64,000 bases of DNA from the NCBI RefSeq assembly GCF_009389715.1, contig NC_052409.1, forward strand, positions 4,267,775 to 4,331,774. Reading direction: 5' to 3'. The notes beneath the pieces were generated by a model. The model had not been told where the DNA came from. It did no database searches and saw nothing but the letters and a program-made list of their open reading frames with translations. Shown here one piece after another: positions 25,801 to 37,930 of this stretch (positions are counted from its first letter, which is position 1; each line of letters starts with the position of its first letter). The position numbers were made by a program, and so were the translations under genes. The stretch comes from Phoenix dactylifera. Lineage: Eukaryota > Streptophyta > Magnoliopsida > Arecales > Arecaceae.

Positions 25801-26882
25801 GTGTCCTGTCCTCCAGCTTAGTCGCACAGGTAAAATTTTGACACTCTCTGATTAAAATCACCTCTCAGTGACATACAAGTTTCTTATCATATAACCATGT
25901 ATATAAGAAATCCATTCTCAGATAGAAAGATTTAGGGTTTAGATTAAGTTGCTATCTAAATAGCAAAACAAAAATCAGATTATTTTGTACTCTGGGCATG
26001 CATTTAAATAATTGAAAGATGCTAACCGTGGGATGCCTACACAGAAATTTCTAACTATGTTCTGTATTTATATTACATTTGCCAAGGCATTATTTTTCCT
26101 TGGATGCAGTATCACGTCGAAACAGATAAGATGGTTGAGCAAGGGCATTGTTGAGGCCAGATCAAAGTGCCTACGTAGAAATTTCTATATGAACTTCGAG
26201 AAGGTAGAATTTTGCATAAATTTGGAAGCACTGCTTCAAAACAATAGAGGTGCCAAATTTAAACTTAGGAGAGTTACTAGCACCTGTTTCAAGAAATAGC
26301 TCTTGATACAAATTGCGGAGACATGAATGCAGATGGTAGAAGGCAGCCATCAGGATGGCCAAAGTTTTACATCAACGATGTTGAATAGTATTGTGCAATA
26401 ATTGCAGTGCATGGACAAAGAAGTGTCGCCAGTTTAGTTGTCGCCTGTAAATTAATTGCTTGGTAGCTTGTGGTGTTTTACTTGGAAATGTCATCTCACA
26501 TGCACAATTTCCATGGTAGATTTTCCGCTTTTTCAAGAATTTTAAGCAGAGCCTTCGTATGTTCTCTATGGTTTCTAGGTGCTTTTAGTTCTTAGGATCA
26601 GATAATACCATATGATTTTTTTGATCAAAATTATCAAAGCTCCAAAAGATCAGAAAAGGTTAGCATTGCAAGATATATCTCAACGTACAGCAATAAATTC
26701 ATTCATAAACATCACCATACACTCATACAGTGCATGGATTCAGCCTAATGGATCAGATTATATCCAGAAACGACCAAAAGTTTCAACAGCCTAATTTTAT
26801 ATTGAGCTGCAGAACTATGCAGCTGAAACCAATGCTGTCCCACTACAACAATAAATATTTCACACTGTATTTTATGGTTACT
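22878..26882. other. Gene-free intergenic stretch
   Basis: Four kilobases, AT-rich, with only short open frames of unconvincing composition and no recognised domain, tRNA or transposon. The outer bases near 26882 are presumably the GEN-like gene's 3' flank. Confidence 0.5.
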
Positions 26883-29800
26883 CTAATCAAGATCTCCCCT
26901 AATACTGTCCATAAACAATCTCAACTCTCTTGCCTTCTTCTCATGTTCAGGTGACAAATCATTTTCTGACTCGGACACATTAATCGCATCCACATGCTGG
27001 TCAATAACCGTCCGACACTTTGCAGCTTCACATCCACGGTGAGGTGGTGAAGGGGTGGACAGATCAATGACCTCAGGTTCTACACTGTTTGCATCAATTG
27101 GCTGGCAACGGTTGGTTATATCAGAGAGGTAATTGCTTTGCAATTCAACGCTGAGCAACAGGCCTTGTAGCTGGGTATCAACTTCACCAAGAGTAGCTTT
27201 GGTTGATTTCCTTGGCCTTGGTCTTCTGCTCTGCTTTTTTCCTTCACCTTTCTTCTCTATGAATTCAGCTATCTTCTCCAGGCAGGCACTGTAGGGATGC
27301 ATGAAAGAAATAAAAAGGGCTCTAAATGAATAAGTACAGAGAAACTAATAAAAACTTCTAGAAAATTATCACTTACTCTTCTAGAAAATTTTAAAAGTTC
27401 CTCGCTAGGCATACATTGGTAAGCCAACCAATTAACACATTTTTGTTGAATTGGATACAGATGAATTTCACAAAGCAGAAATCATACTAAACAAATCTCC
27501 TGCCGATGCTACAAGACCATGGGAAATAACGAGCCAGTAGAACATGTGATGAACAGAGGCATAGCAAAGTAGCCATCTAATGCTGGAAATTGGCCTATAG
27601 GTAATCCATATTGGCGATGAACAGATCTTGAATAACATAAATGATTAGCAAATCGTGAAGAACTTCTAAAATTTTCATGAGATACTATTACAAGTAGTTA
27701 AAACTGGTCCTTCATATATGGTATATATTTACTGTTTCCTGCTATTGGAAGGTGAAGATTTGCTTGCAGGGTCATGCAAGAAGAGTATAAATAACAACAA
27801 TTGTTACCTTTCAATTAGATCAGCAGGGACTATGGAAGTTTTGAGCCCATCTATGTTGTGCCAGGAAACCTCATAGCATTCTCTTCCCTGCACTTTTCTC
27901 TGCTTTACTATAGCAGATACGGGGCAAGAAACTGGTATCTGCAAAGGAACAGACAGAGAATAATTAAATAAAAAGGAAACAGTAAAAGGACACTGAGTTT
28001 ATGTGCGAAAATTGTATACAAGTGTGTGCGCAAAGTATTACCTCATCCAAGGGAATCCTGACTCCCAGTTTTGATGATGTGGAACGTAGATTAGCAAACC
28101 GCCTAAGATCTCTCTCAGCGATCTTGGGAAGGATATATTGATCTGCGGTAGAAGTTACAAATTAGAGAAAATGATGCAAGTCGAGCACGTAAATCAGTCT
28201 GCCTGGTTACATATAGATATAGATAATAACGCTCTCATAGAAATTGTCAAGAATGTAGATAGCACCTGTTTTATCAGAATTCCAACCAAAATACCGTTCA
28301 CATATCTGTTGAAGTTGTGCCCGTAGAAAGCGATGTTGCGTGCACACCCTGCAAGACACGACTCAATCACCGTAAATATCAAAATTCAACTGCTTTAACA
28401 ATAACTTGAATCAGTATCTCCCACAATGCAATATGGAACAAGACAAGTTCGGCCTTCCAAAAGACATGCATGCCATTCATATTCCATACTAACACAAACA
28501 GAGGGAATCAAATAGGCAAGGTCTATTGACATTATATAAACTTATTAAAATCTATCCAAAATACAACTTTTCAATTGCCATAATTCTTTCCATCCCTCTG
28601 TGATACACATTCACATTTCAAAACATTAGAACATATTATCGGAATATGATGTATAGCTCTTTACCTCAGTACAGCCTCTGAATCTGGTGAATGACATTTT
28701 GGCTTCAGATATGCATTTATGACTTCCAGAAACTGATCGTGAAATTCTAGATTCTTCCCATTTGCTAAAATTAGAAGAAAAAAAAGTCAGGTGGGAAATA
28801 TTGGGTCAGCAGAATGGTTTTACTTTAATAAAATAAGAGTGGGGCTGATGATCCATATCCAATTATTTTTCAGCATATTACAACCCTTTAGTTGAGATAA
28901 TGATATTTCTACCTCTGGAAAATGAAATTCAAAAGGCTAGGGACTTAACAGCAGTGAGATGATCAAGCAAAGTAGCTGCTAGAGGTGTAGCAGCCTCATC
29001 CCACCAACCCCCACACCCACCCCCCACCCCCCACCCCCCAGGGAAAAAAAAAGGGTATAGAAACCCAAGCTCATAAAAACAGGATATGTTCTAAGAGATC
29101 ATGGAAGACTGACAAAACTCCTTTAAATAAAACCAGGAAGAAGTGACACATCAGATGTCTCAAAATTTTGTCCAACATGCTTTGCAATACAGAGGATAAT
29201 TACCTACTGTCAGAAAGTGGGCATACACAAAGCATGATACCATGACTTGCTTATATTTAATCATGAATGTGCATTTTTAACATTATTTAGAGTTTTGACT
29301 AACTCTATTTAGACCTTATACGAATCAGTAAATCGCCTTGCTCATAATCTATGACAAAATCTTCAGAGGTTGGCATCAAAACACCATCATCAACACCTAT
29401 TTTTTACAGTTACACATCTTTCATTACTTTTCTCTAAGAAATGATATAATCATAACTTAAAAAAGGATATTGCAATAACCATACACCGAGGGATACAGCA
29501 AATCTTAGCTCTTCAGCTTGAGAAGCAAACACAACACAGGCTTAATACATCGTTAGTGCCTCAGGAACATTGCTACCATATAAGTGAAATTTTGTATGCA
29601 GTGTAGTATATGAGAGCCACCAGTAAACATTCATGGAAGTTACTAAGAAAAGACCAGGAGAGCCACCAGTTAATAATAATGGAAGCATGGTCGGCGGAAC
29701 CGCCCCGAACCACCTGGTTCGGGGCATCCCGAGCCATACTGACAGCGGACAAGGATGGTTCCGGCAACCAAACCGAGATGTCGTTGTCGAAAAAAGAGGA

Positions 29801-32800
29801 AAAGAGAGAGAGAGCGCGGGGGAGGGAGAGGAAGGAAGAGAGGCAGGCCCGGGGCCGGCCAGCAGAGGCCAGGGAGATGCAGACACGGAGGCCCCTTTTA
29901 TTTTTGCAGATTTCAAGTTGAAGTTGGCAAATCCATTGCCGACTTTATTTAATTTTTTTAAAATATTTTTATTAATTTTGCGATATTTAAATGAGGTCGG
30001 CAAATCAAATCGCAAAATTTTTTAGCGGCCGGACCTCTGTTTCAAACGAAATAGGGCCCCGGCCGTAGCCTCCGCCTCCTTCCCGGGCGTCGGCCTCCTC
30101 TCTCTCCCATTCGCTCTCTTCCCTACCTCCTCTGCTGTGTCGGTACAAGCCCGGCCTAACACATTACAGATCCGTACCAACTTGTGCTGTCGAGCAACGA
30201 ATACGGTGCCCGATACCAGCATAGTAAACCTTGAATGAAAGTTTACTGAAAAAGACCATTTTCAGACTTAATGAGGGCTCAAGACAGACAAAACTAGTAA
30301 CCAAGTGACCAAAAACTTGTAGAATACGAGAGTTCTGAAAATTTGCACATTCATTTTACCGTTACAAGATTTCGAATATTTACTTCAATTAATTAAACAT
30401 GGTAGGATGTGCAGCTGATGGATTTGTGTGATAGCCACAGCATAGAGCGAAATCCATGTCTATTATAGTGAGATACTTACATAGATAACTTTCTTCAACT
30501 CACCACAATTATGTTGCCTCAGGCATGGATCATTCTCCTTATTCACATCAAAGCTGAGAACTTTCCCTGTATTTTTCTTCCCTTTATACTTTTTTGCCAT
30601 TGTTAATCCCTCAGACACAATCTGGCACAGAATAGTATCATTGCCTATTGATTTAACAATCCGGCATGCTGTTTCCTGCAGCATTCAAAGTTCAAAAACA
30701 TGAAAAATTGCAGTTTAGAAGGATCCCTTTCATGCAAATTACTCTGTTGATATTGTCCTGAAACTGAAATAGTACTATGAATTTTTATATGTTCATGATG
30801 TAGTGATGATGTCAACACAAACCTATACAACACAAACCCATGTGCCAAAGTTGGAAAAACATTATCAGAGAAATCTGCCCCTATTAAGTCAGGAGGCTAA
30901 ACTTGATACCACTTACCGGCCCAAATCCACGAACTCCCTGAGAGTAGTCACTGCCAAGAAGAAGAGCCAAAGAAATCTGAAGATCACAGGTAACCAAAAC
31001 CCATTACTTTAGAAATAAAAACATAAAAACATATATTATAAAAATATAAACATATACTTTTGACAGCATATAGGACGACATTATCATATAAGTCACCAAT
31101 AGCATTGAAATGTTGATATAGCAGAATCTTGCCATTGCATCTGGTGAGAATATTATAAATTGAGCCCTTATTTTTCTTTTTCTGGGTTATAAGAACTTCT
31201 TTTGGCTTAATATGCCATAAAAGAGTTCGAATTTTGTTTGAGTTTTATGTCGAATCAAACTTAGTTTCTAAATTTGATTCTTCGCCAAAGTTTGAAGTAC
31301 TATGATATTGGGGCATACCAATCATGTAATGGCAAGATATGTACTGCAGTGTAACCCCATTTCGACTCACAGTTTGCCAACACAGGGCAGTAAGTCACTC
31401 TACAAACCTAACCCAGGAATTCACTTTCTTCTAATACATTTATCATATATAGTGAAAACGGCGTCGGTTGATTGGTGTGACATCAAAGGCTTTCACCAGA
31501 TACCAAAGAATTTACTGTATAAGCTAAAGAATAATTCATATAGTTTAGCCTGAATTGATTAAAAAATTTCAATTTTGTGAGAATATACACATATTCCATC
31601 TACTTCAATGCTAGGCTACATTGGCCTTGATATTTGATTTCCGATTCTGAGATATATTAATACTCAGACTACCACATGTTTGTAGAATATATTAAGCAAA
31701 CTCACAATCTATGAAATGCCGTGAGATTATAGCGAAAGGAACAAGTGTTACAAGTATGTATTGGATCGAGTCAAGTAACTTATGATCCATATATACTCGC
31801 TTGTCAATGTACAGCATACACATTATATACTTGTATTATATGAGTGTTATGTGAGGGGATATGGTCTATTAATTATAATTATATTACCTAGGTTTTTTTT
31901 GGACAAGTATGCCATAAAAGAGTTGGAGTTTTGTTTGAGCACTATTTAGTCAAACTTCATCTGTAAATGTAACCCCTTAATATCTAAATTATACGAACTG
32001 ATAATCAAAGAAAACTCACGAAAAAAAAGAATTATTGTGGATGTTTCAATACAAGAAAGTGATCTAAGATGGTAACTTACCAGTGAATTCCTTCCAAATC
32101 CAAGATTTTTCTCTATATCTTCCATCTCATAGCAAACTACGTAGCCACCCTCCCCTATTTCAAATAAGGGGTTTCAGTAGTCATCAAAGATTAAGTCAGC
32201 AAGTTGGGAAAATTATGCTAAAATATGCAACTGTGCATCAAATTTCCCAAACAACACGGTTGTCGGCTCTAGAACTCACCTAGGATAATCTCTCTATAAA
32301 CTGTCCTAGCTCCAAAAAGGAAAATATCCGAATCTGAACTGAAACACCCATCCTGAAAATGATGACATTCATCATATATCCATACATCGAATTGTTCAAA
32401 AATACTTAAAAACCCAATCTACTTACACATAAGGATGCTGAATTCAACAATGCACACTGTGCTTCTGCTTCCTCTAGCCTGATTGAAGTAAAATACCCTT
32501 TTAACAAACAGAACTTTATTCTTCAATATGAATATCTAAACCAGCTTAAATTATGTATTGTATTATTCTATCTACAAAAAAAACAGTCTTAGTACCACAT
32601 TGAACAGTTGCAATTTTAATATTCAGTGGAGCCTAGAATCTTCACAAGTGGTTAGCCACTTTCTTTCCTGAGTTTTGAGAGTATTTATAAATGAAAGCAA
32701 TCCATTTAGACACAGAGTCTTAAAAATTATACCAGTTAAGAAAGTAAGCCAAACTAAATCTAAATTGAACTGCTATAATACCTGCAATTTAGCAAAAAAT

Positions 32801-33915
32801 GTTGGGATACACTAGTCCAGCCTATATACCAGCTGCCTTCTTTGGTATGTGTGTATTTATAAATTATAATAGGAAACAATTACGGAAAAATAAGAAACAA
32901 GGAGATCTATAATGTTGAAATTGTGAATTGAATGGTGATATTCTGGGAGGAAAAATAAATAATAAACTTGTCAAATGTGTAGAAGAAATCAAAGTAGCCA
33001 CTTCTGTAACAGGCTGCTAGAAAAAGGAAGCGTGGACAGATACATAGAGAGGATAAGTAAAACAGGCCTAGAGAGAAAATTCCTGATGCTGGATCCAAGA
33101 AATGTCCAAGTGGTAAACATAAGGAAAATCATGGGAAGACAATTGCCAATTCAGCTTACTGTGAATTCAGTTACAGATTTCAAGTGGTTTCTCCATTATT
33201 TGGACAAATCACTGTGCATCCCTAGAAATATGAGGAAACCAAATTATACCTTTCTTAAAGAGGAAAATGCTCCATTACATGGAAAAGATGTTCCCTGGTA
33301 ACCATAAAGGAGATAACTACTAGATGAGAGCTTTGGCGTAAAGCTTATCAAAGAACAGAACAGTCTCTAAACAACTGCCCTAACAATTATCTATTCATTG
33401 TTTAGAATGTACTTGCTCACTCCTAGGTGACATATAGGCCTATTCAAATTACTCTGACTAGGAAACTGACAATTTCATTAACTTCACCCATTAAAATTAA
33501 CTCCACACCACCAACCACAGCTAATCTTCAACACTTCATCTGCCACACATAATCTTCATAGAAGGAAGAGATAATCAGAATGTCAATATGATCTTCTAGA
33601 TCATTTATATGAATTATGATAAGTATACAGAAAAGAATATTTATGGAGATACAGCATACAAAAATATTACCCATCTAGGCAAGGAATACCAAGTGCCATT
33701 CCGAGAACTTTTGCTTCTTTTATCATACATGAGAATTCAGAACCCATGTTTCTACGAAGTGATGGCATTGTTTGTGAATTTCCATCCTCTCGAGCAACCT
33801 GAAACAAAAAAGTTAATAATGTTACAAAATTAGATGAAAGTGCTGTATCTCATATACATGCAGGTAGTATCTGTGTGCGTAAGAAAGAGAGAGGGTGGGT
33901 AGAGAAACGAGAGAG

Positions 33916-33951
<36 letters not shown>

Positions 33952-35104
33952 AACCTCGGAACCAAAACCCAATCGCCGTCTATAAGTGGACAATTTAATG
34001 GAAGGAATCGATCCATCTGGCAAACACAACAAAAGTTTCACAGTTTGTTCCAAAATAATGTCCTCTACCATAGAAACATTTATTCTTTATTGACAAACAA
34101 ACACTATCAGCATGGAAAAACTAAAAATATAAGCCATTACATATTTGTACACATTTATTCCTGTTGCTCCGAGCACACATCCATAGCCAGAACATTTTTG
34201 CAATGTTTGTCAATATTTTTTCTCCTTTATAGGTACACAGGTTCACCTCTTCAACCCTATTTAACTGGGTTCGGGATTAGATATCTAGAGGCAACATATC
34301 TACTCAAACATATGTTATAGTTCCTCCTAATACGACATGGTTCATATTACTACTACTCAAATTTCTTTATTGTCAACAAAAAAAAAAAAATCTTTAATGT
34401 CAGTTAATACATGGAAATACGTCGCATGATTTCATGCCAAAGATTCCCCATTACACCTATGACTGACAAACCAAACAACCAACCATGAGGAATATCAAAG
34501 GCAGCAAAAAGTTTGGTTACAGTAAATTCTCTCTGTTACAAATATTGCCAATACTTGCAATCAAAATCCACTATTACATTAGAAATATTGTCTCCACAAA
34601 CTTCGATAACAAAACCATGTGAAATCATAACTGAAATATCTAAATCTCTACCTCTATGCTCAAAGATCTTACAGGAATTAGGCAAACTCGTCTCTAATTA
34701 TCACCAGAACAAAATACCTCTCTCTTCTTTTCTCATTAAAACAAAAAAAAGAAGAAATAGAGAAAAAAATAATAATAAGAGTTGGTACCTGTAACGAAAA
34801 TAAGGCTACAGTTCAAGGCGATCAGGGCTCGGAGCCTGTGGAAAAGATTTCTGAGGTAGAGCTTCTCCTTCGCGCGGGCCGGCGACCGGCGGGCGTTCTG
34901 GAATTGGATCAGCCAGCAAGAGAGATCCACGCACAGCCTCTTGTTCCTGGGATCAAGGAGAGGAGATAAGAGCGAGTGAAAAAGAGTGGCAAGAAGGGTA
35001 ATAAAGAAGTGAGAGAGGAGGATTTGGGGAACTTACTGGAGATGGTGAAGGGGGAGGGTTTTCTTGCAGGATTCCAAGATATCCCACAGATTTTTCACCC
35101 CCAT
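26883..35104 (-). CDS. SEND1: GEN-like / SEND1 structure-specific endonuclease (Rad2/XPG family)
   Basis: Nuclear Rad2/XPG-family nuclease of the plant GEN-like 2/SEND1 type, which resolves Holliday junctions and flaps. 555 aa from fourteen exons: 35104-35037, 34946-34789, 34016-33955, 33798-33671, 32478-32427, 32352-32280, 32154-32081, 30976-30917, 30675-30504, 28764-28665, 28348-28266, 28142-28042, 27938-27808 and 27288-26883. Phase holds at each join. The XPG-N part begins MGVKNLWDILESCKKTLPLH and carries CVDLSCWL and FVTDGSIPSIK. XPG-I has GLEEAEAQCA and SDSDIFLFGART, supplying the metal-binding Glu and Asp residues. LLLGSDYSQGVRGFGP is the next metal site plus helix-hairpin-helix. A chromo-like segment (ECYEVSWHNIDGL) and a basic, disordered tail follow. 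All catalytic acidic residues looked for are intact. It is shorter than the roughly 640-aa rice SEND-1, mainly in the tail. Confidence 0.93.
29002..29040 (-). repeat. G-rich run in intron 9 of the GEN-like gene
   Basis: The plus strand has five C-tracts (CCCCC, CCC, then three of CCCCCC) separated by one to three bases. The transcribed RNA therefore carries GGGGGG-T-GGGGGG-T-GGGGGG, a strong candidate RNA G-quadruplex. It lies about 240 nt upstream of the exon 10 acceptor. Confidence 0.75.
29580..30230. repeat. GC-rich insertion in intron 9 of the GEN-like gene
   Basis: About 650 bases far more GC-rich than the flanking intron, with a perfect 10-bp stem hairpin (CCCCGAACCA, CC, TGGTTCGGGG at 29703-29724) and purine-rich stretches. 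It ends in GTACC/CCGGCC-type words like the repeats at 10565 and 63665. Probably a transposon remnant of that class. Boundaries are approximate. Confidence 0.4.
33910..33949. repeat. (GA)n tract just after the exon 3 donor of the GEN-like gene
   Basis: (CT)n on the coding strand, starting about five bases inside intron 3 (donor at 33954-33953). It does not alter coding sequence but places a long pyrimidine tract at a 5' splice site. Confidence 0.8.
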
Positions 35105-35893
35105 CCCTCCCCAAGAAATCGAAAGAAAGAAAGAAAGAAACGGAATAATAAAAGAAATTCAAATCTGTTTCTTTGGAGAGACGAGGAAAGGGAGAAAAAT
35201 CGCTTTTTTTTTTTCAAAAGAGGGAAGGCCCAAGAATTTGAAAGAAAACCCTTCCGTTGTGATACTAAATTACTAAGTTACCCCTAATCATGGATTCAAT
35301 TTTCATGTGCACTTGCCTGCGGATGGATTTGAGCGGTGATCTCGAACGGGCGCTGACGGAAAAGGAATGTTCACACGCTGCGTTGGCCGAGAATTACCTC
35401 GCCGTCCCTTTGGTCGGCTTTTGCCGTCATTATATCCGTCCGCGTGTGTTCCGCCTGCTGAAGTTGTGCCATGGACCGCCTGTGTCGAATAATATCTATT
35501 CAAGTTTATTTTTATATTTAAATATAGATAAAAATTTAAACATCTAATTAATATTATATTTATATTTATACAATACATACTTAACTATTCGATTTCATTT
35601 GTAATTTTATTTAATTTTAAAAAATAATAAATTTTTAAAAAATAAATAATTTATGATCCACCTAATAATATTTTTAATTTTATGACCATAAAATTTAATT
35701 ATTTAATTTATATTTATATTTATATGACATCCATTATTTATCCATATCCATTTAAAATAAGTATGCATATGAATTTTTCAGCGACTAACAACTACATCCA
35801 TATTCGTCAAACAAAACAAATATAAAAATCGATATTAGTCTCTGATCCATATTTGTATCAAGAAAGCTCCGCAACCATTTGCAAGAATGTATC
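35105..35893. other. 5' flank of GEN-like gene and AT-rich spacer
   Basis: The first 200 bases are presumably leader and promoter of the minus-strand nuclease gene, with a (CTTT)n-like pyrimidine stretch on that strand. From about 35500 to 35830 the DNA is extremely AT-rich with no supported frame. Confidence 0.4.
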
Positions 35894-36332
35894 TGCAAGG
35901 ACCCGTGCGGGCGTGTGCTTAGTCTCGCATTAGTTATTCACTGAGTAGATCTTGGATACTTATACGGGATCAAGGAATCCAAATAATACCTTCTGGCTAG
36001 CCATTTTGGGTAAGGTTCTAGATTGTCACAAATAGTATCAGAGCGAAACTGGCCCATAACCTATGTGGACTAGGAGACACTGCAACACGAAACCATTGGG
36101 GGTGACCACGAGCCAATTGTGGTGTTTGTAATTAAATTTAAATAAATTTGAATCCTTAGCCTGACGAGGACGTCATGGCTTGAATGGAGGGAGTACGTGA
36201 GGATTCGTGCGGGCATGTATTTAAACCCATATCGATTATTCGCTGGGTAGATCTTGGATACTTATACAGGATCAAAAAATCTAAATAATATCTTTCGGCT
36301 GGCTATTTTGGATGAGTCTCTGAATTGTTACA
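35894..36332 (+). mobile_element. TRIM retrotransposon, copy A (two LTRs plus PBS)
   Basis: Terminal-repeat retrotransposon in miniature, 439 bp. LTR1 is 35894-36030 and LTR2 is 36198-36332. Both start TG and end ACA, and they share GGATACTTATAC, ATCCAAATAATA-type and TTTTGG segments. Immediately after LTR1 the sequence AGTATCAGAGC (36034-36044) matches the primer-binding site for initiator methionine tRNA. Before LTR2 the purine run GGAGGGAG serves as polypurine tract. The internal part is about 170 bases and codes nothing. No clear target duplication was found. Confidence 0.8.
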
Positions 36333-36910
36333 AAAACTTCGCAATACCACCGTAGCCATGATTCCTTGATAACCAAAATTTATTTAGTGTTTCGAGAGAT
36401 GAAAAGGTATGCCGACGATGCAGACACCGACTTGATAAGCGAGCGATCGTATCCTCTGATGGTTGCAACCATCCGGCCATTCGCACCCGCAGCACACTAT
36501 CCTGCCCACAAACATTTGGAATTTACTGCATTTGCTTGGCCTCGGACACCAGAGGTATGTATCGATGCAATTGTTAGTATTCACTCAGATGTTAAAGTTA
36601 AGTTTTAAACAAAATAAAAAAACTAATTATATGATTAAACTCCATACTCTAACCCCAGTTGATAAGACCTTGTAAAGTGGAAATACCATGCTCTTGCACA
36701 TCTCCATCCATGATATGTCATGAACTTGCAACACGTTGCATTTTTATTAGGTTTTCATACACATGCCGGTGCTTATGTGTTTCGTCAATTGGTCTATATA
36801 TCGCCACTAATGTTGCGGATTTAGCATGTGATGATGCATGTATATGCATTTTTATTGCATTCTACTGTTTATGTTTTTCAGAATTTGTACATCTTACCAT
36901 ACTATAGTAT

Positions 36911-36950
36911 AAATAGTATACTATATATATGTATATATAGTATACTATTT
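36911..36950. repeat. 40-bp near-perfect palindrome
   Basis: AAATAGTATACTATATATAT followed by GTATATATAGTATACTATTT. The halves are inverse complements except at the central pair. It could extrude as a cruciform or be the footprint of a tiny foldback element. Confidence 0.85.
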
Positions 36951-37249
36951 GGGATGATATTGGAATATATAGATTCTGCCAATTTAGTGAATGGTGATCC
37001 ACAACACATGACTAAGTAATTTTCTAGTGTTTTCATGCAATTTATAACATATTAGTTCATTACAAGCCGGGCATTTTTATTCTAGCTTGGAAAAATGATG
37101 TGCAGAAGTATTATTGAATTATACCATTCAAGATCTGGACCATGCTAAATCGGTCAATTTGGGATGTAACGAACTAGATCAATTGATTAACGGAATGATT
37201 CATTCTATCCATTCGAAATAGAAGCTCTAGTGTGCATTCAACCTCCTAA

Positions 37250-37335
37250 GGAGGGAGAGGGAAAAGAAAAGTGAGGAATGGAGGGAGAGGAAGAGGGAAG
37301 GGAGGGGAGAGAGAGAGGAGAGTACATCTTTTCCT

Positions 37336-37400
<65 letters not shown>
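37250..37400. repeat. Purine tract followed by long (CT)n microsatellite
   Basis: A purine-only stretch (GGAGGGAGAGG types, 37250-37320) is followed after a few bases by TCCTCCCTCCC and then about 29 CT units (37342-37400). The two blocks are roughly inverse complementary, giving hairpin or triplex potential. Confidence 0.75.
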
Positions 37401-37403
<3 letters not shown>

Positions 37404-37579
37404 AATTATATAGGACGGGCACTATAAAATATTATGTAGAGCCATACTCTTAATTTGCCGCCTTTTCTGTAGCATCCACGCTAAAGAGGAAAACCAAAAG
37501 TTAAATAAAGACATGACTTCCTACTAATTCAGAGTCTCAGTCCGTCTATTTCATAACTTAAAGAAGCAAAAAAGAATAG

Positions 37580-37930
37580 AAAATTGCATGCGTATGTACG
37601 AGGGAGAAGGAACGCCGCCTCCTCCAGCAGGAGAAGCAGCTCTACCCGTCCCGCCTCCGCTCCGAGATCCACGCCCAGCTCGCCGGAATATCCTCCGCCG
37701 ACCCCGCCGACCATTCTGCCTCCACCGGCGGCTGTTACGGCCCAATGTCCTCCAACGACCATATCAAGGCCCTCGCCGACCGGTTCATGAAGGAGGGGGC
37801 CGAAGACCTCTGGAACGAGGACGACAGCCCCATCCGATCCGCTCCCCGGAAACGGCCCTCCGATCCGGCACCGGCCCTTGATCTGGGGAAGCTCGTGGCG
37901 AATCGGATAAGGGAGGTGGAAGGATTGTGA
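37580..37930 (+). pseudogene. Fragment resembling the N-terminal region of a plant DEAD-box RNA helicase
   Basis: An open frame of 116 codons with no starting ATG at its head. It reads CTREKERRLLQQEKQLYPSR, then LRSEIHAQLAGISSADPA, then GPMSSNDHIKALADRFMKEG and AEDLWNEDDSPIR, and stops TGA at 37928. GC content is high and codon use coding-like, unlike its surroundings. The repeated Glu/Lys/Arg and AEDLWNEDD motif reminds me of the region before the helicase core in one plant DEAD-box subgroup, but I cannot verify this. No helicase core motif (AxxGxGKT, DEAD, SAT) follows. Frame-scrambled remnants such as NWAALG continue to about 38100. It is most likely a truncated gene copy. A short expressed gene using the ATG at 37745 (61 codons) is the alternative. 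Confidence 0.45.

Larger units (their letters stand above)
36333..37579. other. Intergenic with palindrome and CT microsatellite
   Basis: No supported gene. It holds an almost perfect 40-bp palindrome at 36911-36950 and purine/pyrimidine tracts at 37250-37400 (separate entries). Confidence 0.5.

Noticed and set aside
29542-30025. Frames on both strands in the GC-rich part of GEN-like intron 9
   Set aside because: They are low-complexity Pro/Ser or Arg/Glu-rich shadows of a repeat within an intron whose flanking exons join in phase.
34976-35287. Plus-strand Lys/Arg-rich frames over the GEN-like start
   Set aside because: They are antisense to exon 1 and its pyrimidine-rich leader; composition is explained by that.
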